Shown: piece after piece, positions 40,139-40,208 of the stretch
Layout of the letters: each line of letters starts with the position of its first letter
How positions within the stretch are numbered: position 1 is the stretch's first letter
Source of the DNA: Herbiconiux sp.
Lineage (GTDB): Bacteria; Actinomycetota; Actinomycetes; Actinomycetales; Microbacteriaceae
NCBI RefSeq assembly: GCF_023264895.1
Contig: NZ_JAHFUY010000039.1
Span: forward strand, 1 to 40,208
DNA length: 40,208 nucleotides
Direction of reading: 5' to 3'
Notes under the pieces: model-generated
The model's database searches: none
Seen by the model: only the letters and a program-made list of their open reading frames with translations
What the model was told of the DNA's origin: nothing
Program-made: the position numbers and the translations under genes

Positions 40139-40208
40139 GTGTCGAGCGTCGACCGAGCGAGGATCGAGGCCGCGGTCGGGGAGATCCTCGCGGCCATCGG
40201 CGAGGACC
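40139..40208 (+). CDS. folE: GTP cyclohydrolase I, 5' end only
   Basis: First enzyme of folate (tetrahydrofolate) synthesis, converting GTP to dihydroneopterin triphosphate. Only the first 23 codons are in the window: VSSVDRARIEAAVGEILAAI then GED, which matches the FolE N-terminal helix. GTG 40139 is 6 bp after the ftsH stop, and the ftsH-folE order is conserved in actinobacteria. The catalytic part lies beyond the window. Confidence 0.85.
   Translation, partial: MSSVDRARIEAAVGEILAAIGED

Overview
The window is a GC-rich actinobacterial chromosome segment. Three features point to Actinomycetota, most likely the family Microbacteriaceae: the tilS-hpt-ftsH-folE order at the right end, the tRNA Glu-Asp-Phe cluster without encoded CCA ends, and the many apparently leaderless genes. 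The species cannot be named from this alone. No phage, insertion sequence, rRNA or CRISPR array is visible; it reads as ordinary chromosome dense in small one- to three-gene transcription units.

Layout. 1-1051: partial sodA divergent from soxR, sharing a promoter with a SoxR box in a 19-bp spacer. 1061-9697: PPK2-type kinase, AraC and MarR regulators, VOC protein, alpha/beta hydrolase, Bcr/CflA-like MFS exporter, SDR, thioredoxin-reductase-like flavoprotein divergent from an XRE-cupin regulator, methyltransferase and an unknown protein. 9749-10935: AIG2-like protein and an SDR. 11071-14884: a coupled operon of acyl-CoA dehydrogenase-like protein, PIG-L deacetylase fused to a NodS-like methyltransferase, and GT2 glycosyltransferase. 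14935-19761: zinc alcohol dehydrogenase, Pro/Gln-rich membrane protein, EamA transporter divergent from a CGNR regulator, DUF1697 and GNAT proteins. 19871-26147: an OmpR-type and a NarL-type two-component system flanking two membrane proteins. 26217-31849: NUC1-type nuclease, VOC, DHFR-like protein, and a leftward operon joining an AlkZ-like winged-helix protein, a spermidine-synthase-like protein and an SRAP (HMCES/YedK) protein, then a DUF1772 protein. 31850-32600: terminators and the tRNA operon. 32725-35315: two tandem secreted M23 metallopeptidases, followed by a repeat-rich noncoding region. 35730-40208: ppa divergent from tilS-hpt-ftsH-folE (folE cut by the window end).

What stands out. 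(1) At least seven unrelated proteins carry in-frame, short-period DNA repeats that add Gly/Ser/Thr/Ala-rich or acidic segments to surface loops, and similar arrays sit at gene ends. (2) Between the deacetylase/methyltransferase and glycosyltransferase genes, the GTGA stop/start junction is tandemly repeated, giving a chain of tiny overlapping ORFs from one gene to the next. (3) An 83-bp near-palindrome with four ACTTGACA half-sites lies downstream of the M23 pair. (4) The GT2 / deacetylase / NodS-like set resembles the chemical logic of Nod-factor synthesis. (5) The AlkZ-like/SRAP operon suggests linked base excision and abasic-site protection. (6) Eight genes have a TAnnnT-like hexamer exactly 6 nt before the start codon, the signature of leaderless transcripts.
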